Made by a program: the position numbers and the translations under genes. Shown here piece after piece: positions 1-11,454 of a DNA stretch of 64,000 nt. The stretch is from Craterostigma plantagineum (lineage: Eukaryota; Streptophyta; Magnoliopsida; Lamiales; Linderniaceae), in NCBI GenBank assembly GCA_027422505.1, contig JAPQWV010000028.1:4244001-4308000 (forward strand), written 5' to 3'. The stretch's first letter is position 1. Every line of letters starts with the position of its first letter. The notes beneath the pieces were generated by a model. That model saw only the letters and a program-made list of their open reading frames with translations, was not told where the DNA came from and searched no databases.

Positions 1-41
1 AAAAGGTTTATATATGAGCAAGACTTCGTAATTTCGAGCAC

Positions 42-497
42 TTAGAATAGAAGGGTTCCATTCGATTGTTTTTCTAAGTGGCGGAGGTCAACTTCAGAGA
101 TAGGCTCTATATTATCCATGAGGAACAACGTTGGCGTCGCATCCTTTGGAGGAGGGGGTGTGTCCGGCCTGCGACGCCTCATAGGAACGTCGTTCTCATT
201 CCCCACTCGATCTCGAACGGGCCATGAAACTGTGAAATCCCCGTCAGAATGACCTTTCGTCTGCTTACGTTGTCGGACCTGCTCCAAGACTCCCATGGCT
301 ACAGCTTGCGGCACCTTCTGACCCTGAACCCTTGCCGCTAGTTCACTGAACGTATTTGTATCAATTCTGGCCTGAAAGGATGGGAACTCGATCCCAAGTG
401 AATCCAGGTCGGTCCGCCGTAGGTCCCTAGTAATCATATCATTTGTTGAGGTGAAAGAAGACATCATCGACCCTATCATAGTCGACATCATTGCCAT
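42..497 (-). CDS. hypothetical protein, 151 aa
   Basis: An open frame from an ATG to a stop with no family I recognise. The N-terminus is rich in Met, Ser and Thr, a central stretch is Arg/Gln/Lys-rich, and a basic-proline segment (RRRR followed by a run of Pro) sits near residue 110. It lies on the same strand as, and downstream of, the DUF1985 gene, so it may be a further exon of that transposon-type gene or the start of another one running off the left edge. No catalytic motif is visible. It could be a chance ORF, although its composition is less biased than most chance ORFs here. Confidence 0.3.
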   Translation of the reverse strand: MAMMSTMIGSMMSSFTSTNDMITRDLRRTDLDSLGIEFPSFQARIDTNTFSELAARVQGQKVPQAVAMGVLEQVRQRKQTKGHSDGDFTVSWPVRDRVGNENDVPMRRRRPDTPPPPKDATPTLFLMDNIEPISEVDLRHLEKQSNGTLLF

Positions 498-1275
498 CTT
501 AGTGAGGGAATATCAACAGTCGCTGTGAGAAAGAAGACCCAAACCTGTAACCCTCCAAAGCCGTTTGGACCCGGCGATGGAGGTCTTCTTATGTGCACTT
601 TCTTCTACAGTTTGTCGCCGATCAGACATCCGACGTTACTAGAATATATCAGGCATTTTGGTAGAGAGAAAACATTAGAGAGAGAAGCTATAGAGAGAGA
701 TTCCTGAGCGATCATTTGCGATAGCTTTCTGCCTACCTGAGCGATCACTCGCGAAGTACTGAACGTACTAAGATATTCCAACCTCCCACCATCTATTCTG
801 TTTTCGGACGTGTTGTCTTCGGACGTGAGCAATACCAAGGAGGCGAGGTCGACGTTTACGCACATTTGAAGCGAAGGACGAGTTTCGGGGGCCCTTCGTA
901 GCGAGCTGTGTCTGTCGGGATCAGGAGATTCCGAGGAACGAAACTCGGCATGTGGTAACCTAGTGTGTCTAGTGTTCGACTTGTTTCGGTTGTGTATTGG
1001 GTTAATCAATCAGTTTTGTATCCAGCTACGGTGCATTATAGTGATTGGTTAAACTCTTGGCGAGCAAAACCCAAGGAGAGTAGTAAACCCCAGTTGGGGA
1101 TATAACCCTATAAAAATCCTGTCTCGCATTACTTTACAGTTATTTCCTTTTTGCTTTGAAACAGACCCGACAAACATCCGACGTTACTAGGATATATCAG
1201 GCATACTCATCACAAGCATCAGTAGGCATCTCTAAGTCACTACATTTTAGGACTTGCTCTTGATGGATTCACTTG
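498..1275. repeat. non-coding stretch with a 31-bp direct repeat
   Basis: I see no convincing gene. Two copies of a 31-bp sequence that differ at one base lie at 626-656 and 1174-1204, 548 bp apart in the same orientation. A TATA-like TATAAAAA sits near 1109-1116 between them. The pair is too long for an ordinary target-site duplication; it may mark a local duplication or a filler-DNA insertion. Confidence 0.6.
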
Positions 1276-3000
1276 CTAGCATTTTACATAGTTGATGGAT
1301 ACCCGAATAGCCTGCGGAGAATTCATACCACTTCGTGGATGGGATAGGTCCTCTGGAGCGGCTTGACGATGTTTTTTTGATGTCTCCGTTTTAGTCATTG
1401 CTAGCAAAGACGATGGCTTTTGACCAATTTTCGTAGGCTCACTGTCGTCCTCGTCTCGACCTGCCCGATTAGAACGTCTCGTAATTCTGACTTGTGGGGC
1501 AGACGCCATCGACAGAACCATATGCTGATCAGGAACGTCCACGTGCAATGGTTTGCCACCAACGATCTTCGAGTCAGATGATTGAGATTTGGTGGAGGGA
1601 GATTTGCCCTTGCGTTTAGGTTTCTCATCACGTACAAGAGATGTTAGTTTCGGTGTGTCGGTAAGAAGACCCTTTGATGGAGCTGTTTTTTCTGTGGTGT
1701 ATCACAATAGGAAGGATCTGCGGCGCCTGACGCGTCACTAAATTCAGCCGTAGGCTGTTCCCGCACTTTGACGTTCTCAGACGGAACACACGTTACTGTA
1801 ACCACTGATAGAAACAAGGTTATTTCTCGGAGGAGCTCATTGTCATTAGTAGATACGAACTGACTGGGGTCACGAAAGAACGATGCACATTCTTCGAGCA
1901 TAGGCTGTAACAGGCTCCTTCTGACGCCCGATGAAGAAGCTGCTTTCACTATGTCACCCATCGCTAGAGATCCCTTCGTCTTCCAATCATTTGTGTACCA
2001 GTAACACATGTGTGGTTTTGGAGTACCCTTCAGCGGCTGCCGTTTCGCAAAGTTCTTAGCAATACCAGGTATACACTCATACGCAAGCACCTGATCCAAA
2101 GCAGATGATAATGCCATTTGAAATCATTCGAATCACATTAAAACAATAATTAACATTCACAGTAAATTTGGTGGAACAAATGATTACGTGGAGTGGGTGT
2201 ACAAACCCACCAAGTCCAATACCACGATAATATTTATTCGTACCAATTTTTGCAGAGCCTTCCAAATAAGTGAGTTCTCTTTTCAAAGCAGACAGAACTT
2301 CTTCAAATGCAAGAGAACCCCACAGAAATTTGTTGAATTCGTCGAAGTCCTCAACTAAGTAAACCAGAGCAGTATCCACCATAGCATTCCGATAGCTTCT
2401 TCTTTGCAACACTCCAACTACGGACATCAAGCTTGCAATCTTCAGTTTCTCAACATTGACATGGGTTGATGATTTGGCGGGGAATTTTGACATTGCATCG
2501 GTCAAGTCATCCAGCGTGATCCGTGTATTCTCTCCAAAGTGCCTCTTAATAAAAGCTTCATTCGGCTGAAAGGAAGGATCTTCACCAAATTTCAGACCAG
2601 TCAACAAACAATATTCTAGAGCTGAGAAACGCAACGGTTTTCCCTCTATCACCATCCACAGCTCATCAGAATCGTCGTCCGTTACTTGAGATTGCATAAG
2701 GAACCATATCAACTGAAGTGATAGTTGGTACTGTGATACACACTGAATGAGTGTTCTGGATGGGCTTCTTTCAACCATAGCCTCTACTTCGTTCGCATTC
2801 AGCATTTCTAAAATCTCATCGCTCGTCTTCTTGTATTCGCCAATTACTGTCAGTTTACATGGAACAGTTTCCCCACACTTAAGTTGAGGTCCAAGAACTA
2901 CTTGTTTCTGAAAAACGAATATGTTGTTATTTTCTGGCAATTTAACATGTATGGTAATGTAGTCTGAAACTAATCTCTGCAGTACAAACCAATGATACAA
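1276..3000 (-). CDS. DUF1985-domain protein (Ulp1/MULE-associated type), three likely exons
   Basis: Exon A (3000-2161, 280 codons) holds the DUF1985 core: DELWMVIEGKPLRFSALEYC, then LLTGLKFGE, and near its end GFVHPLHV. The splice is in phase: donor at 2160/2159 (ACT|GTGAAT), acceptor ATCAG|GTGCTT before 2090, a 70-bp intron, giving VLAYECIPGIA in the next exon, which stays open to 1644. A third coding stretch (about 1625-1276, another frame) is a basic, disordered tail. DUF1985 is a plant domain usually found N-terminal to a C48 (Ulp1) protease in transposon-borne genes; here the protease-like exons lie upstream at 4.1-5.3 kb, so the two are probably separate genes or a rearranged pair. The true first exon above 3000 is not resolved. 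No stop interrupts exon A. Confidence 0.65.
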
Positions 3001-4078
3001 AACGGGAAATTATTCATAAAGACGGAAAGATTACTTACAGCTCGTGATTGCACATAATAAGACAACCACAAGAATGCATTCATTCTACAATGGTAATGTA
3101 TTATTCCACATACTAAAGCTTTGATAATCAGAAAAGGACGTCAGAGTTTCCAAACCCTTAAGATAATGCTGGCCACAAAAACTCCAAACACAGATATGTA
3201 TATAGAGGTAGCAAAACTGTTGGACAGAGTTCCTTTTGCACAAGCTATCACAAAATCCGTTGGCAGCATGCAAATAAAGCAATAACACAGGTCAATAACA
3301 TGAGATTTGTCTGCATTAATACTACACTGCCTACCAGACAATAACGCTGCCTATAAAAATTTGTGAACAAAAAATGTTTATAGCCATGCCATTACAGTGA
3401 TATAGAGTTTGTTTGCAGAACATCCATGGGAAAAAATCGGATCTTTTAGATAGGAACATACTCACTACAAATCTGAACTCAGCTTTCAAATAAAACGATA
3501 AGAAACACAACTCCAGACCTGAGAATGTTTAGCTGCCATGGACCCGAGTATTCCCTGCAAATGCATCTTAGAGAACACCAGATGGCCGACGGAGTGAGCA
3601 AGCTGTTGATGGGGAGAGGCCGAAGAAATGAAATTGCCAATCTGTAAAATTAGATTCTCTCGCAACAGTAGAACTCGCACATCGCACTCATATATTTAAT
3701 AAAGAAAATACTTAATGGGCAATGGCAGGGTACGATTTTCTTTTCAGTAAAAAAAGAAAATTGGGATTATCAATATTAAGATAAATTCTAACAGGTTATT
3801 ATTTTAGATCGCTTCTGCTTTTTTAAATTTATATTAGGAGTGGCACCTTTAATGTATAAGCAGTCTATCCTACAAAGCCACGTGGTATGATAGGATTCTT
3901 TTGTAGCTGTACTGTAATTTAAATTCTGGAAAAATCAATGCTATAAAGGCCAATGATGTGCAGAAACTTTTATGCACCCACAATATAAACGATGTGAAAT
4001 TAAATTAGAATTTACTTAATGCTTCAAACACCAAATACATATTCGAATACAGCAAGAATATCATATATGGTCCAACAT
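3001..4078. other. spacer between the DUF1985 and Ulp1-like genes
   Basis: AT-rich DNA with only short open frames. A minus-strand frame at 3680-3486 (64 codons) could be an upstream exon of the DUF1985 gene, but I see no domain in it. Nothing else is supportable. Confidence 0.4.
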
Positions 4079-5579
4079 TCAGGCCCAAGTATTACAGAAT
4101 ACTAACACGGTAAGATATTGACGGAATAGCTCAACTTGATCGGGAGTGAAATCATACATTGAGTCATCTGAAAACAGTAGAGAAAGCGCAACACGGAGCA
4201 CATACACGCCACACTCACCGCTGGTTGAAAACATCAAAACAAACATCAAAATAATGTTGTAGAAACATTCCAGGAGAATTATGGTACTTATTATATGCAT
4301 TACCCCACAGTCTATCGCGGAACATCCGGGTCTCGGTATATATTAAATTTTATTATTGAGTCTGTCATTCCCAGATCACGAAGCAAATATGGTATAGCAA
4401 GCTGGGTTTTTCTGAATGCTAGGTCGAAGAATCTCATGTCGACAAAAGGGTCAGAGTCGAGGACAACAATTACTTGTTTCCTGAAATCAACCACACACAG
4501 AATCCAGTGACACTTATTTATATTTACCGGGACAACAATGACATCAGATTGTTGCCATGGAATTGACGGCCATCTATTATCGTTGCCCTCCGCGTAGGGC
4601 CGTAGTGCGGCAAGGTCCGTACCTCCCCCATCTCTACACTCCATTGCAACGACCTGATTGAACATGACGCTCATGAACAAACTCGCAGGCCACCTACATG
4701 AGAAGTTCTCTGCCTCTCAATGAACCCTCGGAGACACTCATCAATATGCTGATAAGCAGCAAATATAATAGACAATTAAAGGTGGAAGTACATAACAAAT
4801 CATGTGGTCTGAATACCTCGTCGTGCAGCCAGGTTGTCTTTGTCATAAGTGTTCTAAAGTACTGAACATCACGCCGGCCCCCCAGTAGAGTCTTTATGCA
4901 AACATCATCTCCCATTGTTGTATAGTTGCGGATATATGCGTGAACATCCTCAACAACCTTTTAATATGACTATCAAGTACGGTATTATCAGAGAATTTGC
5001 CTGAATCTATAATACTAGAACCTGGCAACTCTACATCTGGAGCCATGGATTGTTTTGGCAAATTCCCTGTGGCTGTCTCATGTGAAATCTGTTGATACTT
5101 GCGCTTCAACATACGGTATGTTCCGTCGTTTCTCATCTTCCTCCAATTTTCCTTCTGCCAGTCACGATGTGCGACATGAGTTATAACATCATCGTCTAGC
5201 CCTTTCACTTTGAACATTCGCAGAGCCGTCCAGACCTTTTCCGAATTACATACAATGTAAAACAAAGTCAAATTAATAGTAATGCAAAGTACTTAGACAA
5301 AGAAAACTACATACAAAGTTTTTGCTCTATTGCAGAAAGCATCTCGTGAATTTCAATGTATTAGCCTTCAACCCTCATGTCTAAACGATCTATGGCAGGC
5401 ACCTGTACGTCGTACCTAGACTGCAATTCATTGAATTCCCTGATTTCACACTCGTAAATATCATCTAATTTATGCTTGATCCGCGCAATAAAACGATTAA
5501 CTGAAGTGCGAAATTCCGCAAGAGTTTGTGTGATGATCGATCGCATGTCATTCATGGTTTTATATACGAACCAAAACAA
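4079..5579 (-). pseudogene. Ulp1-like C48 cysteine protease, broken
   Basis: SUMO-type protease remnant. The catalytic His is in NKCHWILCVV (His codon 4509-4507), the Asp in VVLDSD (4458-4456), and the Cys in GGECGVYVLR (TGT 4213-4211). The last two exons splice in phase: exon end 4304, GT at 4303/4302, acceptor CAG before 4220. A TAG at 4314-4312 sits in DVPR-stop-TVG exactly where the family has its oxyanion-hole Gln, consistent with CAG to TAG. A further frame change near 4690 separates TTWLHDE/IDECLRGFIERQ from LFMSVMFNQ. Upstream pieces (5271-4894 Lys/Arg-rich; 5579-5361 coiled-coil-like) may be N-terminal exons. The intact triad but lost Gln codon and frameshift argue for a recent pseudogene, unless the TAG is spliced out. 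Confidence 0.72.
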
Positions 5580-5834
5580 ACTAAATTATCCAGAAAGGAA
5601 TAATAAGGAAGCTGCGTAAATTTTATTTAAAGCATGAAATAGAATCACAAATTAGATTTCTATTTATAGTAACAGTTTTAGGAAAACAAAGAGACATAAT
5701 AGTTACCACGGAGAGGCATGTAATTTGGACGGGTCTTTTGCAATGCACCCGTGAATGTGCATAGAAACACATAATGTCGACGAGACTTTTCGACTGCACT
5801 CTTTAGTGTGAATCGACGCATAGATACCTATAGT
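5580..5834. repeat. upstream repeat module, copy 1
   Basis: From about 5660 this shares a module with 7825-7980 and 8222-8330: AGGAAAACAAAGAGRCAT, then TTTTGCAATGCAC-type and CGACTGCACTCT-type segments. It lies just upstream of the start of the 5579 minus-strand frame, as copy 2 lies just upstream of the exonuclease ORF. Confidence 0.5.
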
Positions 5835-6595
5835 ATGAGTTTGTGAAGCCACGTCACCAATGCACGCCTCTTTAGTCATTGAGAATGCAGGATATTTTTT
5901 TTTATTTTTTTCGAATTATTTACTTGTGTCTAGGTTTGATGTATTTGACAGTTGAGCTGCTATGCGATGCTGAAATGCTGACGTACCATGCTGAGGTTGA
6001 GTTTATTGGTTTTTCAAACAGAAGGCAGCCCAACAGTCTTCAGTCCTGCGTAGTATTCAATGACGTTTTAGTATGTTTTGTTGATGGTATTCGAAGTGTC
6101 GTTCGATTCAACTGTTAAATTTAGTGATTTTCTATGTCGTTCAGTGTATCTCCCCAATATTTAATGTATCAATTTATAAGAAACGCTTGCCCTCTCCATT
6201 TATTGCCAAAGCTGATGTGCCACATTGTTGGAGCATAACAGTTTTGCGCATGTTTAACATTCAATGCTCTTTTAGTAAATTTTTGTTAAGGGTATTCCAA
6301 GAGTCATTTCGAATTATTTTCGTGTGTCTAGGATCAATGTATTTGACTGTTTAGCTGCTATGCGATTCTGAAATGCTGACGTGCCATACTGTTGTTGAGT
6401 TTATTTCTTTTTTGAACGGAACGGTAGCCCAACAGTCTTCAGTCTTGCGTAGCATTCAATAATGTTTTAGTATGTTTTGTTGAAGGTATTTCAAGAGTCG
6501 TCTCATACAACCGTTAAATTTAGTGACTTACTATGTCGTTCAGTGTATCTCCCCAATATTTAATGTATCTGCATTTATTGCCAAAGCTGACGTGC
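5835..6595 (+). repeat. left inverted repeat with internal duplication
   Basis: Contains two tandem diverged copies of a roughly 410-bp-period unit (5893 onward and 6303 onward) sharing CGAATTATTT, GTGTCTAGG, CCCAACAGTCTTCAGTC and CAATATTTAATGTATC. The reverse complement of about 11990-11455 matches the first copy over most of its length. Confidence 0.65.
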
Positions 6596-6634
6596 TACGA
6601 CATTTGAATGCAATCATATTTTTTTCCGTTTCAC

Positions 6635-6635
<1 letters not shown>

Positions 6636-6686
<51 letters not shown>
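6636..6686. repeat. (AAT)n microsatellite
   Basis: About 17 uninterrupted AAT units. The polyAsn and polyLeu frames across it are translation of the microsatellite, not genes. Confidence 0.95.
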
Positions 6687-6687
<1 letters not shown>

Positions 6688-6689
6688 GT

Positions 6690-7150
6690 GATGTCACCAA
6701 TTGACGATTGCAGCTTATATTTGCAAGTAAAATAAAAACATCCAGTCGTTCCATTGAACAAAAATACATAGGATCAAAGTCAAAATTACATTAATACATA
6801 AGAACGCAGACACACAAATACACACTCATTACGAATCATAAAACCATCAGCCTTACACGGGACACTCCCAAATATACTGGTACACAAAACCTCAGTAAAA
6901 AAATACATGCCTGAAAGATGCTGCATTTATAATATTGTCATTTCCACACAATAAGAATATTAACTGCTGATGCATTTTGTATGGAATTAACAGCGTTGCA
7001 CATAATTATAATAATGTGGTGTGATAAAATGACGATTGCAACTTACATTTGCACATAAAATAAAACCATAAATTCGGTCCGTTGAACAAAATTGCATCAA
7101 AACCAGAATTACATTAACACATCAGAACGCAGACACACAGTAGCGCCACA
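6690..7150. repeat. two copies of a GACGATTGCA-type module
   Basis: 6700-6825 and 7030-7145 share GACGATTGCARCTTAYATTTGC, AAAATAAAA, TTGAACAAAA, ATTACATTAA and AGAACGCAGACACACA. A third partial copy lies at about 8160-8215. No coding potential. Confidence 0.65.
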
Positions 7151-7165
7151 CTGATCACGGACTCA

Positions 7166-7780
7166 CTAGTATTTGAGAAGGTGGCACCCAATCTTGTAAG
7201 AAACAAAAGCGTCGATGCAAGCATACTCGATCTGGGCGACGCTAAGAACTCTATTCTCCCAATTGCTCATTGTCACGCGCTTGGGCTTGCTCATCACCAT
7301 CCCACAAAGCACTTGAGCAAGTTCTTTCAATCCTGGTCCTCGGAAATGCCCCGGCGGCCAACGTGCTTTTGCGACAGACGCCACATCGATGAAATTCCCC
7401 GAGTTATACAATGCATTGTCACGGATTTGCTTGGCCATGTCATCGCCAACCGCAACGCCAACAAAGGTGATGTTAGGGTTCAATATGAAATCTTTGAGGG
7501 ATTTACTGATTTCTTCTAGATGAGCAAGCTGGATAATTAAGCATTTACGGTCGATGCACAATTGTAGAGTGGCTGCTTTGTTGACTGCGGCCCGAGTCCA
7601 AACGGGCCGGCACTCGACGTCGAGGCCAACCGGTGTCGGGCTTGAAACGTCAATTTCTTCAATCCATTTGATCACACTGCTCGAGTCGCTAGTCAAGGTG
7701 GTTACAATAATCGTATTGCAGAACTCTACATTATATATCCTCGTGGTCATTCGAGATGGTAATCTCGAAACTCTATCCAT
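7166..7780 (-). CDS. Werner-like 3'-5' exonuclease (DEDDy), 204 aa
   Basis: Single-exon, uninterrupted frame for a DnaQ-fold 3'-5' exonuclease of the WRN-exonuclease-like group; family members remove nucleotides from 3' ends of DNA using two metal ions. All motifs are visible: Exo I VGLDVEC (D54, E56), Exo II FVGVAVGDD (D114), Exo III IEYACIDAF (Y186, D190), plus GLKELAQVLCG before Exo III. Length fits the stand-alone plant WRNexo-like proteins, which lack a helicase part. The second Exo I residue context is EC where many relatives have EW. The ATG at 7780 gives an N-terminus of typical length. It lies between the inverted repeats and upstream has repeat module copy 2, so it may be transposon cargo or a host paralogue overrun by repeats. 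Function is from family knowledge; expression is unknown. Confidence 0.85.
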   Translation of the reverse strand: MDRVSRLPSRMTTRIYNVEFCNTIIVTTLTSDSSSVIKWIEEIDVSSPTPVGLDVECRPVWTRAAVNKAATLQLCIDRKCLIIQLAHLEEISKSLKDFILNPNITFVGVAVGDDMAKQIRDNALYNSGNFIDVASVAKARWPPGHFRGPGLKELAQVLCGMVMSKPKRVTMSNWENRVLSVAQIEYACIDAFVSYKIGCHLLKY

Positions 7781-7789
7781 TTATTTTTG

Positions 7790-8600
7790 TTTGGCACCTT
7801 ACATTATAGGATTATAAAGTTGGTGTTTTTATAGTCACAATTGTAGGAAAACAAAGAGACATGTCGCATGCGACCTTTTCAATGCACTTGTTAATGCGTA
7901 TGGAAGCACGAAATGGGGACATGACTCTTCGAATGCATTCTGTAACGTGTATTAATACATTAATATTCATAATGTGATTTCAATGAGTAGGAATTCAAAT
8001 AGTCATATCACTTACTGCAACATCATACGTCACCAAAATAAATTTGTTGACGGAACTTGTATGCAATTTGCACGGAACACTGTATTGATTACCTAAATAA
8101 AAGATTGCATCATCCAATGTCTTAATTTAATAATACAATATAATATAATGTCATTTCACAATAGCAGCTTATATTTGCACCAGAAATAAAACATGCATTC
8201 AATTAGTTTAACAAAATTATAAGGAAAACAAAGAGGCATATTACTTAATGTGAATGGAATGACGAAATGGTGGTGTGACTCGCTGAATGCGTTTGATAGC
8301 GTTTACAGAACAATGCACTGATTACTTAACACGATGTGACAAATAGTTTGTTGGCCACCTTTTCAATGCACTTGTTAATGTGTATGGAATGACGAAACGG
8401 TGGTGTGACACCCTGAATGCATTCAATAGCGTGTATGCCTACATGCATAATCATAATAAGAGCTCGATGAGTAGGAATTTTCAAACATTCATCTCATTTA
8501 ATGCAACATCAAACGTCACAAAAATAAATTTGCTTGCATTAACATTAACGGAACATGTATGCAATTTGTACGAAATACTTTATTGATTACCTAAAATCAT
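7790..8600. repeat. upstream modules, copies 2-4
   Basis: 7825-8105 and 8350-8600 are diverged copies of one module (TTTTCAATGCACTTGTTAATG, GCATTC, GATGAGTAGGAATT, CAACATCAWACGTCAC, AATAAATTTG, TTGATTACCTAAA); 8222-8330 is a partial copy. The module abuts the exonuclease start, so it could contain its promoter, but this is inference from position only. Confidence 0.6.
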
Positions 8601-9092
8601 GAACTGGCATAATGCATGCAGCTCGCACTCAGTTTATCTTGCATAGCATTGCCATGAAGATGCTAATTATTCAATACTTTATGTCACAATCAGATAACTC
8701 CATAATGATATTATTGCACGCGTACAACGCAATCAGCATATTTCATTAGAATATTAAGCGAATTTATGCAACGCGGAAAACTTCACACAGTAGTTACACT
8801 GATTGTATTATGAAGGTGCGGGATGTTCAATACCTCATGACGCACTGAGATAATTTCTTCTGGTTATTATTGCACACACATAGCAAAACCAGCATATCAT
8901 ATTAGAACGTTAAGCAAGGATGGCCAACACATGAATATGAGTTAATAGACGTAGGAAACTTATAGTCAAGTTCAGACGGAAATCATATATAGCCAAAACA
9001 CAACTCTAATATAATTATTGACGCAGCACGTTCCAAATAAAACATAACAAACTCATTCTACGCTCGACTTTCGCCGATTGTAAGTGCTACGC
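8601..9092. other. non-coding, nothing recognised
   Basis: AT-rich DNA with no motif or open frame that I can support, between the repeat modules and the 3' end of the RPA-like gene. Confidence 0.5.
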
Positions 9093-11370
9093 TCACCAGC
9101 AAGAGCAGGGCCTTTTTTTTTGGATTAACCGCACAGAACTATCCTGTTTCTTCAAGCCACGCGAGGGCCTGTCGGAGCTCCCAACTGAAGGAATGCAATC
9201 GAGGCCATCCCGCGCATAAGTCATGTCATCAACAATCGGCTCAACGGCGTGCTTATCGTTGTCCTCACAAGCTTCAAGTACATCTGCCTCGATACGGCTG
9301 CTGTAAGCACCGTTGGCAACAAGGGTGGTACTATTGAGAGGTGTCTCATGTGCATCTTCACAATTTGTCAAAACACCATCAAATGCATCATCCTAACAAC
9401 GCATAATAAGATTTGATATCGGAACGATGAATTATGTACGAATATACAAATAAATTACCTGACTTTCAGGGGCCACAACTTGGTTTTTCACCTGCTCTAT
9501 CATGGGGGACACACCGAAGCTACGATACATGCTTCGGAAGTCAAAATGTTTAACTCTTACGTAGAACAGAAAAGTTCTTCCAACCAAATTTAGTATGAAC
9601 TTTGGTATTGCATCATCAGCAAAGTTGCCCTCGAGGCTATCAGTAGGCTACAAAATATATAGGCGTATGTAACGAATGGAGCGAAGATAAATTCAGCACA
9701 CTCATAGTAAGGAATAGCAATGTAAGGCTGCACGCTCTGCATACCGTAGAATTCCAACAGCCTTCGGATCCACACATTTGTTGCAATTCAGCTCCTATAC
9801 TGATTTTTCTAACTTGCTTTAACACCTAGAACAGGATATATAATGTCAACAGCTTCTATGCAATACTTCAGCAATCTTAGCAATGCAGGCAAATTCCTTA
9901 ACCTTAAAAAATATTTGAATTTCAGCTTCAAAAACAACCAATGAATGGCAAAACAACACTGTTGACAATCATCAAGGAAATTGCCCGATATACCTGCTCC
10001 GTTTCCCGATGCAAGAAATCGTGTATGTCGGAAACACGGCACGGCGTCAAATCAGCATTCCTTTCTCTTAATGACACCGAAATTGGCCTATCAAATGCAT
10101 TCATCCTTCACAATAATGTAATAATACAACAGATTGCATATAACATTGGAAGATGCACAAATTAATTAAGGCACCTCTTCCGGAACTCGCATACAGGGTC
10201 AACTTCGTAGTTTACGAACAGCTTCGATGAAGATGTAGTGTTTAAGTAGAGATTTCCTGCATAATTATATATATATATATATAGAACAACGATAATAATA
10301 AATACATGCAACGCAATGCATGACTCAACAAATAAACGTCCACTGCAGCCGTGTTTATATGTATTTCTCTATGCAAAATGCATGAGTATTGCAATTTCTT
10401 GAAAGCATATAACTTTCCCCGGCATGAAACGGCCAGGGAAGAATGCAATACAGCCAAATATTTTCGAGTTAATACTCCTGACCACCACAACTGTATTCTG
10501 GCCAACAGAAGGACTGCATCGCAGAACTCCGATGCCTTATCGTCCCAAATCGTAACGGAGACATCCACAAAACTACAAAAGGAAAACATTTGTATGTGAT
10601 ATTGCATGAAAGGCAATTTCGAAAACATGAAGCAATCTCGCACGAAACCATGCATACCCATCCAGAACAACATGCATGACAGCTCGTCTAGCACTACCAC
10701 TGGTTCCATGTTCCGGGTTCACCACGCGAGACAGCAACCCAATTACATCTAAATTGAAAAAGCAACCCCTCGCTCACAAAATTTGGATAGATGTATCATC
10801 CGCCACTACAATAAATAGGCATAAAACGGCAGACAACTAAAAGAAAAGAACATACCCGGTAGGTCCTGATTGTTTCCAGCCAACTTGAGCAATGCTTCGT
10901 AGGAACGTAATCGAAATTTATCAAGTCCTATAGAGCAAGACTCCTCACCAACCTCTTCCATGGTTGTACGATCGGTGAACCTTAGCATGTATCGATGGTC
11001 AGTCATGCAATACATCGTAGGCGCATTAACAACTTCAAAATTAGATATTGAAAAAACACGTCCATCCTTAAGAAAGCCGTCAAAACGATCAGCCCTCTGA
11101 ACATGGATGAAAGCCTGCATCAACGTATCCTAACATTGCAATAAAGAGAAAAAAATTATTAATACACATTTCGTAAGACAACCAGCAAAGATGGCTGCTA
11201 TTCACCTTTTCATCCAACAGCATAAGATCGACACTCATGGGCTCCCCATTTTTCTTCAAATTCCTTGCCGTCCATGAACGGAGCAACCGAACAACAACAG
11301 TTTTGATGTCACATCTAGGCTTTAGCTCATCAAGAACTGACTGGTTTATCAAATGTCCCATGGCCGCCAA
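9093..11370 (-). pseudogene. RPA70-like / DUF223 ssDNA-binding protein, probably decayed
   Basis: Exon 1 (11370-11206) encodes VLDELKPRCDIKTVVVRLLR, the start of a DUF223 OB-fold; it splices in phase to exon 2 (11129-10856): DTLMQAFIHV, FSISNFEVVNAP, HRYMLRFTDRT. Exon 3 (about 10747-10660) gives VIGLLSRVVNPEHG...VVLDG, and exon 4 begins FVDVSVTIWDDKASEFCDAVL. Just after this, near 10525, the RPA-like continuation (NTVVVVRSINSK) is in another frame, suggesting a small indel. Later exons give FDRPISVSL, LEGNFADDAIPKFILNLVGR and a C-terminal tail ending KKRPCSCW at 9093. RPA70 relatives bind ssDNA; plant Helitrons often carry such genes. Exons between 10.1 and 9.65 kb are uncertain, and RNA evidence could restore the gene to functional status. 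Confidence 0.65.
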
Positions 11371-11454
11371 GTTGTGAGGTCGTAAAGCCGGCCATCCAAC
11401 ACATTATTTAGAAAACTATTAAAGGATACATAAAAGTGTGGGACACCATTTGTT

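Noticed and set aside
6540..6761. polyLeu/polyAsn frames
   Set aside because: Produced by the (AAT)n microsatellite.
10242..10709. single 155-codon protein on -
   Set aside because: It runs across RPA exon borders and introns; only the FVDVSVTIWDDKA part fits a real exon.
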